This document shows positions 26,112 through 34,631 of a stretch of 45,177 nt of DNA, piece after piece (position 1 is the first letter of the stretch; each line of letters opens with the position of its first letter). The notes under the pieces are model-generated. The model was not told the origin of the DNA. It was given only the letters and a program-made list of their open reading frames with translations, and did no database searches. This stretch comes from CAG-273 sp051891195 (GTDB lineage Bacteria; Bacillota; Clostridia; TANB77; CAG-508), in assembly GCA_051891195.1 (NCBI GenBank), contig JBJFEZ010000029.1, positions 1 through 45,177 of the forward strand. Reading direction: 5' to 3'. Made by a program: the position numbers and the translations under genes.

Positions 26112-27326
26112 ATGAAAATTATAAAAAAAATAATATTAATTATAATTTTATTACTTATATATATATATGTTTGTTACTATTATTTATTACCCAGTAGTTA
26201 CATCATAATGCAAGGGGAAAGCTTAAAAATCAATGTATTATGGGGTGCTAGTTTAGTACAAAGTAATAAAGAAAGTATACAAACTGTAAGCAATATAAAT
26301 AAAACAAAAATAAATGAAACTGGTAAAATAGACTTAAGTTTAAATTTATTTAATGTATTTAAAATAAAAGACATAAATGTTAATGTTATACCCAAAACAA
26401 CAGTAGTGCCAGTAGGAAAAGCTATAGGAATGAAACTTTATACAGATGGAGTTTTAGTTGTAGGTATGTCTGAAATAGAAGGAAAAAAACCATACGAAAA
26501 TTCAGGCATAAAAGAAGGAGACATAATTATTGAGATTAACCAAAACCAAATAGATACAACAGAAGAACTAATGGAAGAAGTAAATAAAAGCAATGGAAAA
26601 AATATTTCTATAAAATATATGAGAGACGAAGAAACAATTACAACTAGTATACGACCAGTAAAAAATAGTGAAAATCAATATAAATTAGGATTATGGGTAA
26701 GAGATGCTGCAGCTGGAGTTGGAACACTTACTTTTTATGAACCAGATTCTGGAATGTTTGGCACTTTAGGACACGGAATTTTAGACATAGACACATCTAA
26801 CTTAATAAAAATAGCAAACGGAGAATTAGTTACTACTAACATTCTGTCAATAACAAAAGGAGAAAAAGGGCAACCAGGAGAAATAAGAGGAACTATTGAG
26901 TCCGGATATACAATAGGAGAAATTTCTAAAAATACAAGCTTTGGAGTATTTGGTAAAATAACTAATTTAGCACAAGCAAACATTTCAAATTCAGAAGCTA
27001 TAGAAATATGTGAAAGAGAAGAAATAAAAATAGGAAAAGCCCAAATTATTTGCGAATTAGAAAATGGAAAAATAGAATACTATGATATAGAAATTCAAAA
27101 AGTATTTTTAAATAATAATAAAAATAACAAAAGTATGCTTATAAAAGTTACAGACCAAAGACTAATAGAAAAGACAGGTGGAATTATTCAAGGAATGAGC
27201 GGAGCACCAATTATACAAAATGGAAAGTTTGTAGGAGCAGTAACCCATGTATTAGTAAATGACCCCACTATGGGATATGGAGTATTTGCTGATATAATGC
27301 TAAAAGAAATGAAAGAAGTGCAGTAA
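26112..27326 (+). CDS. spoIVB: SpoIVB-family PDZ serine peptidase
   Basis: In sporulating Firmicutes this secreted serine protease triggers SpoIVFB activation of pro-sigma-K. It has an N-terminal membrane anchor (3-26), a PDZ domain with SGIKEGDIIIEINQNQI, and an S55-type peptidase domain with catalytic His221 (GTLGHGI) and Ser363 (QGMSGAPIIQNG), followed by AVTHVLVNDPTMGYGV. The ATG at 26112 is chosen because of AAAAGGAGA; an in-frame start 30 bp upstream has no site. The usual neighbour spo0A is absent, and the gene follows the pilus locus instead, so a role outside sporulation is possible. Confidence 0.9.
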   Translation: MKIIKKIILIIILLLIYIYVCYYYLLPSSYIIMQGESLKINVLWGASLVQSNKESIQTVSNINKTKINETGKIDLSLNLFNVFKIKDINVNVIPKTTVVPVGKAIGMKLYTDGVLVVGMSEIEGKKPYENSGIKEGDIIIEINQNQIDTTEELMEEVNKSNGKNISIKYMRDEETITTSIRPVKNSENQYKLGLWVRDAAAGVGTLTFYEPDSGMFGTLGHGILDIDTSNLIKIANGELVTTNILSITKGEKGQPGEIRGTIESGYTIGEISKNTSFGVFGKITNLAQANISNSEAIEICEREEIKIGKAQIICELENGKIEYYDIEIQKVFLNNNKNNKSMLIKVTDQRLIEKTGGIIQGMSGAPIIQNGKFVGAVTHVLVNDPTMGYGVFADIMLKEMKEVQ

Positions 27327-27349
27327 GATTATAAATGTGAGGTATTAAA

Positions 27350-28477
27350 ATGAAAAATTCAAAAGGAAACGGATTAATAACTGTAATTATTGTTATTATA
27401 ATTATATTAATAATAACTGCAATAGGATTGTTTATATATAAATATGTAGTTCTTGACAATCAACAGGTAAATACCAATAGCGAAGAAATAAATAACAACT
27501 TAGAAACAACGCAAACACCAAATTTGCAGAATAACACAGAAGTTATAAAACCAATTATAGATCCAAATGAAGACTTAAATAACAATAATGAGCAACAATT
27601 AATATCTAAGAGTTACTATTATAATCAATTAAATAGTTATGGTAAAACAATTTATGATAAATTAAAACAAAATAAAGACAAATTTATTACAGGAAACTAT
27701 GTATTTGATTTTGAAAACCAATTTAATGTGTTACTACACGAGGCAAATGGAGAAGAAGAGTTAGGACAAGCTTTTCAATCTGCATGGAATGCGCTTTCAT
27801 ATGATGAGGTAGATTTATTTTACGTTGATATATCTAAAATGACATTAATTACTCAATCACGTGGCATTGGAGGAATAAACACATATAATGTTTCAATAGG
27901 ACCTGGAGAAAACACTAATTATTTAAAAGAAGAATTTCAAACACAAGAACAAATTCAAGAGGCACAAGCATATATAAAAAATATAACAGATCAAATAATG
28001 CAACAAACAACACAAGATAGTGATGTAGAAAAAGCAAGAAAAGTTCAAAACTGGCTAATATCTACAATAGATTATGAAAATTCCAATGATGCCAAAAATA
28101 AACACGACATATATGGAGCACTACACGACAGAAAAGCAGTATGCGAAGGATATGCAAGAAGCTTTAAATATATAATGGAAAAAATAGGAGTACCTTGTAT
28201 ATTAGTCTCTGGAAATGGAACTAATTCAGAAGGAAAAACAGAATCACACGCTTGGAATTATATACAAATAGATTATAAATGGTATGCTATAGATGTTACT
28301 TGGAATGATCCTGTAATAATTGGTACAGGAACTTTAACAGATGAAATAAAATATAAATACTTTTTAAATGGTTCAGAAGAGTTTTTTAAAAACCATAAAG
28401 AAGATGGACTTATTTCAGAAAATAGTATGAAATTTACTTTTCCAACATTATCTACTACAAATTATCAATGGCGTTAA
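27350..28477 (+). CDS. Membrane-anchored transglutaminase-like protein
   Basis: Papain-fold transglutaminase-like protein displayed outside the membrane. N-terminal anchor GLITVIIVIIIILIITAIGL, then an Asn/Glu-rich linker (about 35-90), a helical region, and the catalytic domain with Cys265 (AVCEGYARSF), His300 (ESHAWNY) and Asp315 (AIDVTWNDP). Such domains can act as transglutaminases or as cysteine peptidases, and sequence alone does not decide. The gene starts 23 bp after spoIVB with GTGAGG as RBS and is probably cotranscribed. A bidirectional terminator separates it from murC. Confidence 0.85.
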   Translation: MKNSKGNGLITVIIVIIIILIITAIGLFIYKYVVLDNQQVNTNSEEINNNLETTQTPNLQNNTEVIKPIIDPNEDLNNNNEQQLISKSYYYNQLNSYGKTIYDKLKQNKDKFITGNYVFDFENQFNVLLHEANGEEELGQAFQSAWNALSYDEVDLFYVDISKMTLITQSRGIGGINTYNVSIGPGENTNYLKEEFQTQEQIQEAQAYIKNITDQIMQQTTQDSDVEKARKVQNWLISTIDYENSNDAKNKHDIYGALHDRKAVCEGYARSFKYIMEKIGVPCILVSGNGTNSEGKTESHAWNYIQIDYKWYAIDVTWNDPVIIGTGTLTDEIKYKYFLNGSEEFFKNHKEDGLISENSMKFTFPTLSTTNYQWR

Positions 28478-28502
28478 AAAAAGTGGCGAAAGCCACTTTT
28501 TT
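28477..28502. terminator. Bidirectional terminator between convergent genes
   Basis: An 11-bp stem, AAAAAAGTGGC and GCCACTTTTTT, with a GAAA loop has A/T runs on both sides. It can serve both the transglutaminase gene and murC. Confidence 0.92.
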
Positions 28503-28503
28503 A

Positions 28504-29886
28504 TTAATTTACCAACATAGGACCAATATTAGTAACTGTACCAGCACCAAGTGTTAAAACTATGTCGTTTTTTATGGTGTAATCTTTTAAATATTTAACA
28601 ATATCATTAAAATCAGAAATATAAACACTTTTTTTACCATAGTGTTGCAATCTATCTACTAAATCTTTAGAAGAAATACCAAAAACATTATCTTCTCTAG
28701 CCGCATAAATATCTGTAATAATAACATTATCAAAATTAAGTAGAGCTTTAGCAAAATCATCTAATAAATTTTTAGTTCTACTGTATGTATGAGGCTGAAA
28801 AACAACCCAAGATTGTCTATGCTGTTTTTGAGCAACAGAATGAGCAGTTGCTAGAATTTCAGTTGGATGATGGCCATAATCATCATAAACACTAACACCC
28901 TGGTTAAAAGAACCAACATATTCAAATCTTCTATGAGCACCAGTATATTTTGCTAGCGCATTTTTTATATCTTCTTTTGATATGCCATAAGAATGACATA
29001 CCGCAATGCAAGCTAAAGCATTCATAACATTATGCATTCCAGGAACAGATAATTTAATAGTTTTGTAAAAGCTATTGTTATAATAAACATCAAAACTAGC
29101 AAAACCTTCTGAATTAAAAGTAATATTTCTAGCAATAAAGTTAGCATTTTCACTTTCAAGAGCATATGTTACTATTCTTGACTTTGAATCTTTAGCTATT
29201 TTTCTACAATTAATATCATCCCAATTTAAAACCAATAATCCGTTTTCTGGTAATAATTTTACATACTTGTCAAAAGAATTAACAATATTATCAAAAGTAC
29301 CAAAATAATCTAAATGATCATTATCAATATTTAAAATTACCTCTGTTTTGGGAAATAGTTTTAAATAGCTCTCTACATATTCGCAAGCTTCTACAATAAA
29401 ATATTCACTATTACCTACACGGTAGTTTCCATCAATTTGCTTTAAATAAGCACCAACCTGAACAGAAGGGTCCTTATGTGCTTCTAAAAAGCATAAAGAA
29501 ATCATAGAAGTAGTAGTTGTTTTTCCATGAGTACCAGAAATACAAATACTATCTTGAAAAGCTTTTGTAAGCTTTCCTAAAAATGTACCTCTATCAATAA
29601 CTGGTATATTAAGTTCTTGAGCTTTAACCAACTCAACATCAGTTTTACGAATAGCAGCGCTATAAATAACTATATCCGCTTTTGAAACATCTTCTAAATT
29701 ATGCCCAATAGTAACTTTTATTCCATTTTTTATTAACTTTTCTGTTGTATCAGAAGCATTGCAATCTGAACCAGTAACATTAAATCCCCAAAACTTAAGA
29801 ATTTCAGCAATGCCACTCATACTAACTCCGCCAATTCCAATCATATGTATATTTTTGTATATTTTAAATTCATCTATAATAGCCAA
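28504..29886 (-). CDS. murC: UDP-N-acetylmuramate--L-alanine ligase MurC
   Basis: Adds L-Ala to UDP-MurNAc, the first peptide step of peptidoglycan synthesis, using ATP. Motifs: HMIGIGGVSMSGIAEIL, ATP loop GTHGKTTTT (118 onward), NIDNDHLDYF and DDYGHHPTEI. The start is taken as a TTG codon at 29886, 8 bp after AAAGGAG, giving 460 residues, the usual MurC length. A longer frame to 29958 would add 24 residues overlapping the promoter. Unlike most cell-wall clusters it stands alone here, convergent with the transglutaminase gene and divergent from spoVG. Confidence 0.96.
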   Translation of the reverse strand: MAIIDEFKIYKNIHMIGIGGVSMSGIAEILKFWGFNVTGSDCNASDTTEKLIKNGIKVTIGHNLEDVSKADIVIYSAAIRKTDVELVKAQELNIPVIDRGTFLGKLTKAFQDSICISGTHGKTTTTSMISLCFLEAHKDPSVQVGAYLKQIDGNYRVGNSEYFIVEACEYVESYLKLFPKTEVILNIDNDHLDYFGTFDNIVNSFDKYVKLLPENGLLVLNWDDINCRKIAKDSKSRIVTYALESENANFIARNITFNSEGFASFDVYYNNSFYKTIKLSVPGMHNVMNALACIAVCHSYGISKEDIKNALAKYTGAHRRFEYVGSFNQGVSVYDDYGHHPTEILATAHSVAQKQHRQSWVVFQPHTYSRTKNLLDDFAKALLNFDNVIITDIYAAREDNVFGISSKDLVDRLQHYGKKSVYISDFNDIVKYLKDYTIKNDIVLTLGAGTVTNIGPMLVN

Positions 29887-29926
29887 AAGATAACACTCCT
29901 TTAAAGTATAATTTATACGCAAAAGT

Positions 29927-29955
29927 ATTATATACTTTTTATTATGTTTTTTCAA
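29927..29955 (-). promoter_or_regulatory. murC promoter
   Basis: On the minus strand TTGAAA (29955-29950), a 17-bp spacer and TATAAT (29932-29927) lie 40 bp before the TTG start. Confidence 0.7.
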
Positions 29956-30066
29956 CATTTTTATAAATTTATTATATAAACTATAAATGAAATTCTAAAA
30001 TATCATATTCAGAATAAATAAAAATGTGAAAAATAATTAATTTATAAATAAAATTTGTAAAATAAA

Positions 30067-30093
30067 GAAGGAAAAACAAAAAAAGTGGCGAAT
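30067..30093 (+). promoter_or_regulatory. Sigma-H-type promoter of spoVG
   Basis: GAAGGAAAA (30067-30075), an 11-bp spacer and GGCGAAT (30087-30093) fit the Bacillus sigma-H consensus RnAGGAwWW-N11-12-RnnGAAT at every fixed position. spoVG is a known sigma-H gene in Bacillus. The rest of the 320-bp gap between murC and spoVG holds the murC promoter and the spoVG leader hairpin. Confidence 0.68.
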
Positions 30094-30131
30094 AATATAA
30101 ATGTACATATAAAATGTATAAAACAAAATTA

Positions 30132-30177
30132 ATTTCTACGTAAATTGCACTTTATAAAAATGTAATTTGCTAGAAAT
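30132..30177 (+). promoter_or_regulatory. Leader hairpin upstream of spoVG
   Basis: ATTTCTA (30132-30138) pairs with TAGAAAT (30171-30177). An inner AAATTGCA (30142-30149) pairs with TGTAATTT (30161-30168) through one G-U pair. This makes a 15-bp two-part stem with a small internal loop in the 5' UTR. No T run follows, so it may control mRNA stability or bind a protein. Confidence 0.5.
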
Positions 30178-30206
30178 AAAAAAAACTTGAAAGGTGGTAC
30201 TCAAAT

Positions 30207-30488
30207 ATGCAAATTACAGATGTACGTTTAAGAAAAGTAAATTCAGAAAACAGAATGAAAGCTGTTGCTTCTGTGACATTTGATAACGAATTTGTTGTTC
30301 ATGACATTAAAGTTATTGAAAGTCAAAATGGATTATTTATTGCTATGCCAAGCAGAAAAACTCCAAACGGAGAATTCAAGGATACAGCTCATCCAATCAA
30401 TGCTGAAACAAGAGAGAAAATTCAAAAAGCTATATTAGAAGCTTATGAAGCTCCAGAAGCTGAAGTTAGTTCAGAATCAGCAGAATAA
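30207..30488 (+). CDS. spoVG: Regulator SpoVG
   Basis: Small nucleic-acid-binding regulator (93 residues) of septation, sporulation and virulence genes in Firmicutes. The family N-terminus MQITDVRLRKV, HDIKVIESQNGLFIAMPSRK and AHPINAETREKIQKAIL are intact; the tail is short and acidic. RBS AAAGGTGG. It is monocistronic: a sigma-H-type promoter and structured leader lie upstream and a strong terminator follows. Confidence 0.98.
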   Translation: MQITDVRLRKVNSENRMKAVASVTFDNEFVVHDIKVIESQNGLFIAMPSRKTPNGEFKDTAHPINAETREKIQKAILEAYEAPEAEVSSESAE

Positions 30489-30495
30489 TAAAAAT

Positions 30496-30525
30496 AAAAA
30501 AGAGATACTTTAGTATCTCTTTTTT
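30496..30525 (+). terminator. Terminator after spoVG
   Basis: A 13-bp stem, AAAAAAGAGATAC (30496-30508) with GTATCTCTTTTTT (30513-30525), has a TTTA loop and ends in Ts. Confidence 0.92.
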
Positions 30526-30576
30526 GTACTTATAATAAGTTATTATATCAAATTACTAAAAATAAAAAATAAAGTA

Positions 30577-30606
30577 TTGAAAAATAATAACTATTTAGTA
30601 TATAAT
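30577..30606 (+). promoter_or_regulatory. Promoter of the ATP-grasp/flippase genes
   Basis: TTGAAA (30577-30582), an 18-bp spacer and TATAAT (30601-30606) lie 31 bp before the TTG start. Confidence 0.65.
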
Positions 30607-30637
30607 CATAAAGAATCTAATTTAAAGGAGGAAAGAA

Positions 30638-31696
30638 TTGAAAAATATTATCTATATACTTAAAAGGTTAAAGAATATGGATAAAAGGGCGATGTTAGAA
30701 AAAATTAATTCAATTCATAAAAAAACTAACAAATCTAAATTAGATATACTTATAGATATGCAAAAATGCGCAACAAAATATGGGGCAGGATATATGGACT
30801 ATGACCTATTTGAAATGTATAATTTGACAGATGAGCAAAGAGCTACATATTTAACAAGAGGGAGAAACAATGAGCTTGTTACAAAATATTGTGACTTAGA
30901 TGCATTACATTACTTTCAAAATAAGGACGAATTTAATACAATTTTTAAAAACTACATAAAACGAGACTGGATTAAAGTAAATAATACACCAAAAGAAAAA
31001 ATAATTGATTTTTTAAAAAGACATTCTGAATTTATGGCAAAGCCTATTGATGGAGGGTGTGGAAAAGGTATAGAAAAACTTCAAACTTCAAATTTTAAAA
31101 CTTTAGATGAAACATATGAATACTTAACTAAAGAAGGAAATAATTTTGAATTAGAAGAAGTAATTAAACAGCATCCAGACGTAGCTAAAATTTATCCAAA
31201 TGCAATAAATACAGTAAGAATTGTAACAATAGTAACTACTAAAGATGGAAAGTCAATTTTAACAATACCAAAAGAAGAAAGAAAAAATATAGAATTAGAA
31301 CCACATATTATATGTGCTTATTTTAGAATAGGAAATGGTGGAAGATGTGTGGACAACTTTAATAGTGGCGGAATGACAGCACCTGTAGACGAAAACACAG
31401 GAATAGTATCACAACTAGCTATTGACAAACAAAAAAATGTATATGAAAAACATCCACAAACAGGAGAACAAATAAAGGGGTTTAAATTTCCATACTGGGA
31501 AGAAGCAATTAACCTTTGTAAAAATGCTTGTAAAGAAATACCAGAAATGGGCTATGTTGGCTGGGATGTTGCTTTCACTCCTGATGGACCTTTATTTGTT
31601 GAAGGAAATGAGTTCCCAGGACACGACATTTATCAGTTGCCGGTACACACACCACAAAAAATAGGAATGATGCCTAAATTTAATTTTTATAAATAA
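30638..31696 (+). CDS. Sugar-transfer-associated ATP-grasp protein, first copy
   Basis: ATP-grasp ligase of the kind often found in exopolysaccharide and cell-envelope clusters (ATPgrasp_ST-like). It would join a carboxylate to an amine or thiol by way of an acyl phosphate; the substrate is unknown. Motifs are the glycine-rich loop KPIDGGCGKGIEKL, NTVRIVTIVT, FRIGNGGRCVDNFNSGG and the Mg-binding GWDVAFTPDGPLFVEGN. The start is TTG 30638, with AAAGGAGG 6 bp upstream. A second copy lies beyond the flippase gene, sharing the same motif order with moderate identity. Confidence 0.83.
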   Translation: MKNIIYILKRLKNMDKRAMLEKINSIHKKTNKSKLDILIDMQKCATKYGAGYMDYDLFEMYNLTDEQRATYLTRGRNNELVTKYCDLDALHYFQNKDEFNTIFKNYIKRDWIKVNNTPKEKIIDFLKRHSEFMAKPIDGGCGKGIEKLQTSNFKTLDETYEYLTKEGNNFELEEVIKQHPDVAKIYPNAINTVRIVTIVTTKDGKSILTIPKEERKNIELEPHIICAYFRIGNGGRCVDNFNSGGMTAPVDENTGIVSQLAIDKQKNVYEKHPQTGEQIKGFKFPYWEEAINLCKNACKEIPEMGYVGWDVAFTPDGPLFVEGNEFPGHDIYQLPVHTPQKIGMMPKFNFYK

Positions 31697-31773
31697 CTTG
31701 CTAGTAGTTCAACACACTCATTACAAAATATAATATTATTAGAAAAATAAAACGTATAGAAAAGGAGAAAAAA

Positions 31774-33420
31774 GTGGAACAAAAACAAACAAAAAAGGGA
31801 ACATCCTTTATGCAGAACGTTTTGATACTAATGTTTGCACAAATAATGGTAAAAGTATTAGGACTTATATATAAACTAGTAATAACTAATTTTGAAGGAT
31901 TTGGAGATACAGGACTAGGATATTATTCAGCTGGGTATCAAATATACGCAGTATTACTTACAATTTCAACAATAGGAATACCAAGTGTTATTTCAAAACT
32001 TATTTCTGAAAGAGTCGCAATAGGAGACAACAAAGGAGCTCAAAGAATATTTAAAATTTGTATGACCTTTGTTATAATATTAGGATCAATACTATCAATA
32101 GGACTATTTGTAGGAGCTGAATATATTGCTACAGCTATATTTAATGTTCCGGACACTAAATATGTTATGCAGGTATTAGCACCAGCAATAGTATTTGTAG
32201 CTATATCAGGAACATTTAGAGGATATTTTGCAGGTCTAAACGATATGAAGCCAACAAGCTATTCTCAAATAATAGAACAATTTTTAAATTGTGTATTATC
32301 TATTACATTTGTATATGCTTTAATAGGAAAAGAACCTTATATAATGGCTGCAGGAGGAAATTTATCAACAACATTATCTATTGTACTAACCTTTGTTTAT
32401 TTAATAATATATTATAAAAAGAAAAAAATAAAAGTAGACAAAGAGCAAAAATCACAAGAAGACAATGTATCATCTTGGAAATTGCTAAAAATGATTTTAG
32501 CAATTTCAATACCAGTTACAATTAGCTCTATAATTTCAGTTGTAAACCCTTTAATAGACAGTGCAACAGTAAGTAGATGTATTCAAATAGCATTCCAAAA
32601 TATTTACCCAGTAAAAGAACAGTTAGAAATGTTAGCAATGAGCAAAGCTGGAATACTTTCAAAAGTAGACACTTTAGTTAATTTGCCAATAGCAGTAAAT
32701 GTAGCATTTTCAACAGCTTTAGTCCCTGCAATTTCTGCAGCATTTGCTAAAAAAGACTATGAAACAGCATCTAAGAGAATGACTTTTTCAATGTTTGCAT
32801 CATTGTTAATAGTGCTTCCTTGTGCAGCTGGATTTATATCATTAGCCCAACCAATATTAAGATTAATTTATCCTACAGCAAGTGAGGGTGCTAGAGAATT
32901 AATGGTTTTCTCAATACCTATGATATTTATTGCACTAAATCAAACAATAAATGGTGGACTATATGGATTAAACAAAACATATATACCAGCAATAGCTTTA
33001 GCAATAGGCTCTGTAACTAAATTTATTTTAAATATAGTTTTAATTAGTAACCCTAACATAGAAATTATGGGTGCTGGAATTAGCTCTATTGTTTGTCAAG
33101 TTTTAGCATTTCTAATTGGCATTATTGCATTACTAAAAAATATAAAATTAAAATTTGATGTAAAAAGAATGATATTAGGACCAATATGTGCATCAACAAT
33201 TATGGGAATATGTACATACTTTATAAATTTAGGACTAAACAGCATAGTAGGAACATCTATAAGCACTATAATTTCAATTATATTAGGAGCTATAATTTAT
33301 GTAATTGCAATATTTGCATTGAAAATTTTAAACAAAGAAGATATGATGATGATTCCATTTGGAACCAAAATTTACAATTTATTAGTAAAACTTAAAATAT
33401 ATAAAGAAACAAATACTTAA
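31774..33420 (+). CDS. MurJ/SpoVB-type lipid-linked precursor flippase
   Basis: A 548-residue polytopic membrane protein of the MOP superfamily (MviN/SpoVB/Wzx) with about 14 helices. The N-terminal QNVLILMFAQIMVKVLGLIY and LGYYSAGYQIYAVLLTISTI are typical of SpoVB/YtgP-like proteins. It moves undecaprenyl-linked precursors (lipid II or polysaccharide units) across the membrane. The start is GTG 31774 after AAAAGGAG. Flanking ATP-grasp genes suggest the transported glycolipid is decorated by amide or ester-linked groups. Whether it is the essential MurJ or a dedicated flippase cannot be told. Confidence 0.88.
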   Translation: MEQKQTKKGTSFMQNVLILMFAQIMVKVLGLIYKLVITNFEGFGDTGLGYYSAGYQIYAVLLTISTIGIPSVISKLISERVAIGDNKGAQRIFKICMTFVIILGSILSIGLFVGAEYIATAIFNVPDTKYVMQVLAPAIVFVAISGTFRGYFAGLNDMKPTSYSQIIEQFLNCVLSITFVYALIGKEPYIMAAGGNLSTTLSIVLTFVYLIIYYKKKKIKVDKEQKSQEDNVSSWKLLKMILAISIPVTISSIISVVNPLIDSATVSRCIQIAFQNIYPVKEQLEMLAMSKAGILSKVDTLVNLPIAVNVAFSTALVPAISAAFAKKDYETASKRMTFSMFASLLIVLPCAAGFISLAQPILRLIYPTASEGARELMVFSIPMIFIALNQTINGGLYGLNKTYIPAIALAIGSVTKFILNIVLISNPNIEIMGAGISSIVCQVLAFLIGIIALLKNIKLKFDVKRMILGPICASTIMGICTYFINLGLNSIVGTSISTIISIILGAIIYVIAIFALKILNKEDMMMIPFGTKIYNLLVKLKIYKETNT

Positions 33421-33513
33421 AATTTATACAGTAGAAGTAAGTTGTATTAATACAAAGATAAGACATAAAGTAACTAAAGATATAAAATTGTATAGAAAAT
33501 AAAAGAGGTAAAA

Positions 33514-33525
33514 ATGAAAAAATGA
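33514..33525 (+). other. Three-codon minicistron ahead of the second ATP-grasp gene
   Basis: The ATG best spaced from the AGAGG site (5 bp) reads ATG AAA AAA TGA. Its stop overlaps the real start at 33522 as ATGA. This looks like a duplicated start that forces termination-reinitiation and may lower expression. A one-base sequence slip is the alternative. Confidence 0.4.
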
Positions 33526-34520
33526 AAAAATTTAAGTATTTAATTAAAAGAATTATACATTTAGATTATAAAAATATGTTTAAAATTGCTAAAAAGATTT
33601 CAAAGAAAATAAACAGAAACTACTTAGTAATTTTAGTAGATATGGTAATATGTGGAATAAAATATCAAGCAGGATATTATGACTACCAAGAATTTGAATT
33701 TTATAATTTAAATAGCAAAGAAAGAGAGCTATATTTAACAAGAGGAAAAAACAATGAAATAGTAAGAGTGTACAATGATAAATCTAAATTTCATATATTT
33801 GAAAACAAAGATGAATTTTACACAACCTTTGACAAATTTATAAAAAGAAAATGGATTAAAGTTGATGAAGTTACAAAAGAAGAATTTATTAACTTCTTTA
33901 AGGAAAACCAAGAAATAGTAATAAAACCAATAGATGGAGAAGGCGGAAAAGGAGTAGAAAAACTTAAATATAGTGAAGAAGAAGCAAACAGTATATATGA
34001 GAAAATAAAAGACAAAAAATTTATAGCAGAACAATGCATAAAACAAAATGAAAAGTTAAACAAACTATACGATAAATCGGTAAATTCTTTAAGAATGTTT
34101 ACATTTTATGAAGAAGGACAAGTATACTTTTTGCAAGCAGTGCTAAAAATAGGAAACGGTGGAGTAGTAGACAACTTTTCAAGCGGTGGAATGTATACAT
34201 ATGTAAACGAAGAAGGATATGTGTTTGTTGAAGCAATAGATAGAGATGACAACATATTTTATGAACATCCAACCTCAAAAACTAAAATAGTTGGTTTTAA
34301 AGTGCCTATGTTTGAAGAAGCTGTAAAATTAGTACAAGAAGCGGCAAAGGTAATTCCAGAAATAAGATATGTTGGGTGGGATGTAGCCATAGGAGAAAAT
34401 GAACCAATAATAATAGAAGGAAATTGTTTCCCAGGAGTATTTCAAACAAAACCTAGTTTAAGTAAAACAAAAGAAGGACTAATACCAAAATACAAAAAGG
34501 TTATGAGCATTTTTAAATAA
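33522..34520 (+). CDS. Sugar-transfer-associated ATP-grasp protein, second copy
   Basis: A 332-residue paralogue of the protein at 30638. The same motifs appear: IKPIDGEGGKGVEKL (glycine-rich loop), NSLRMFTFYEEGQ, LKIGNGGVVDNFSSGGM and GWDVAIGENEPIIIEGN, plus a shared start (FKYLIKRIIHLDYKNM). Conservation of nucleotide and Mg residues suggests both copies are active, perhaps on different acceptors. The initiation region is odd (three-codon minicistron overlapping the start). It lies about 100 bp after the flippase gene with no terminator between. Confidence 0.82.
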   Translation: MKKFKYLIKRIIHLDYKNMFKIAKKISKKINRNYLVILVDMVICGIKYQAGYYDYQEFEFYNLNSKERELYLTRGKNNEIVRVYNDKSKFHIFENKDEFYTTFDKFIKRKWIKVDEVTKEEFINFFKENQEIVIKPIDGEGGKGVEKLKYSEEEANSIYEKIKDKKFIAEQCIKQNEKLNKLYDKSVNSLRMFTFYEEGQVYFLQAVLKIGNGGVVDNFSSGGMYTYVNEEGYVFVEAIDRDDNIFYEHPTSKTKIVGFKVPMFEEAVKLVQEAAKVIPEIRYVGWDVAIGENEPIIIEGNCFPGVFQTKPSLSKTKEGLIPKYKKVMSIFK

Positions 34521-34537
34521 AAAATTTACAAAAATTC

Positions 34538-34566
34538 TTTACATTTTTCAAAATAGTATATATAAT
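34538..34566 (+). promoter_or_regulatory. ppdK promoter
   Basis: TTTACA (34538-34543), a 17-bp spacer and TATAAT (34561-34566) lie 65 bp before ppdK. The -35 and -10 boxes are the same hexamers as in the pilin-cluster promoter at 21070. Confidence 0.68.
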
Positions 34567-34631
34567 AAAGAAGTTATAATATACAATTATATTATAAAAG
34601 GCAATAAAACAAATTTTAAGGGAGGTTCTTT

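Noticed and set aside
29887..29958. 24-residue N-terminal extension of MurC
   Set aside because: It covers the murC promoter; a TTG with AAAGGAG at proper spacing gives the normal family length.
33514..33525. A fourth recoding site at the ATP-grasp start
   Set aside because: No CGG is involved and the downstream frame has its own ATG, so no shift is needed.
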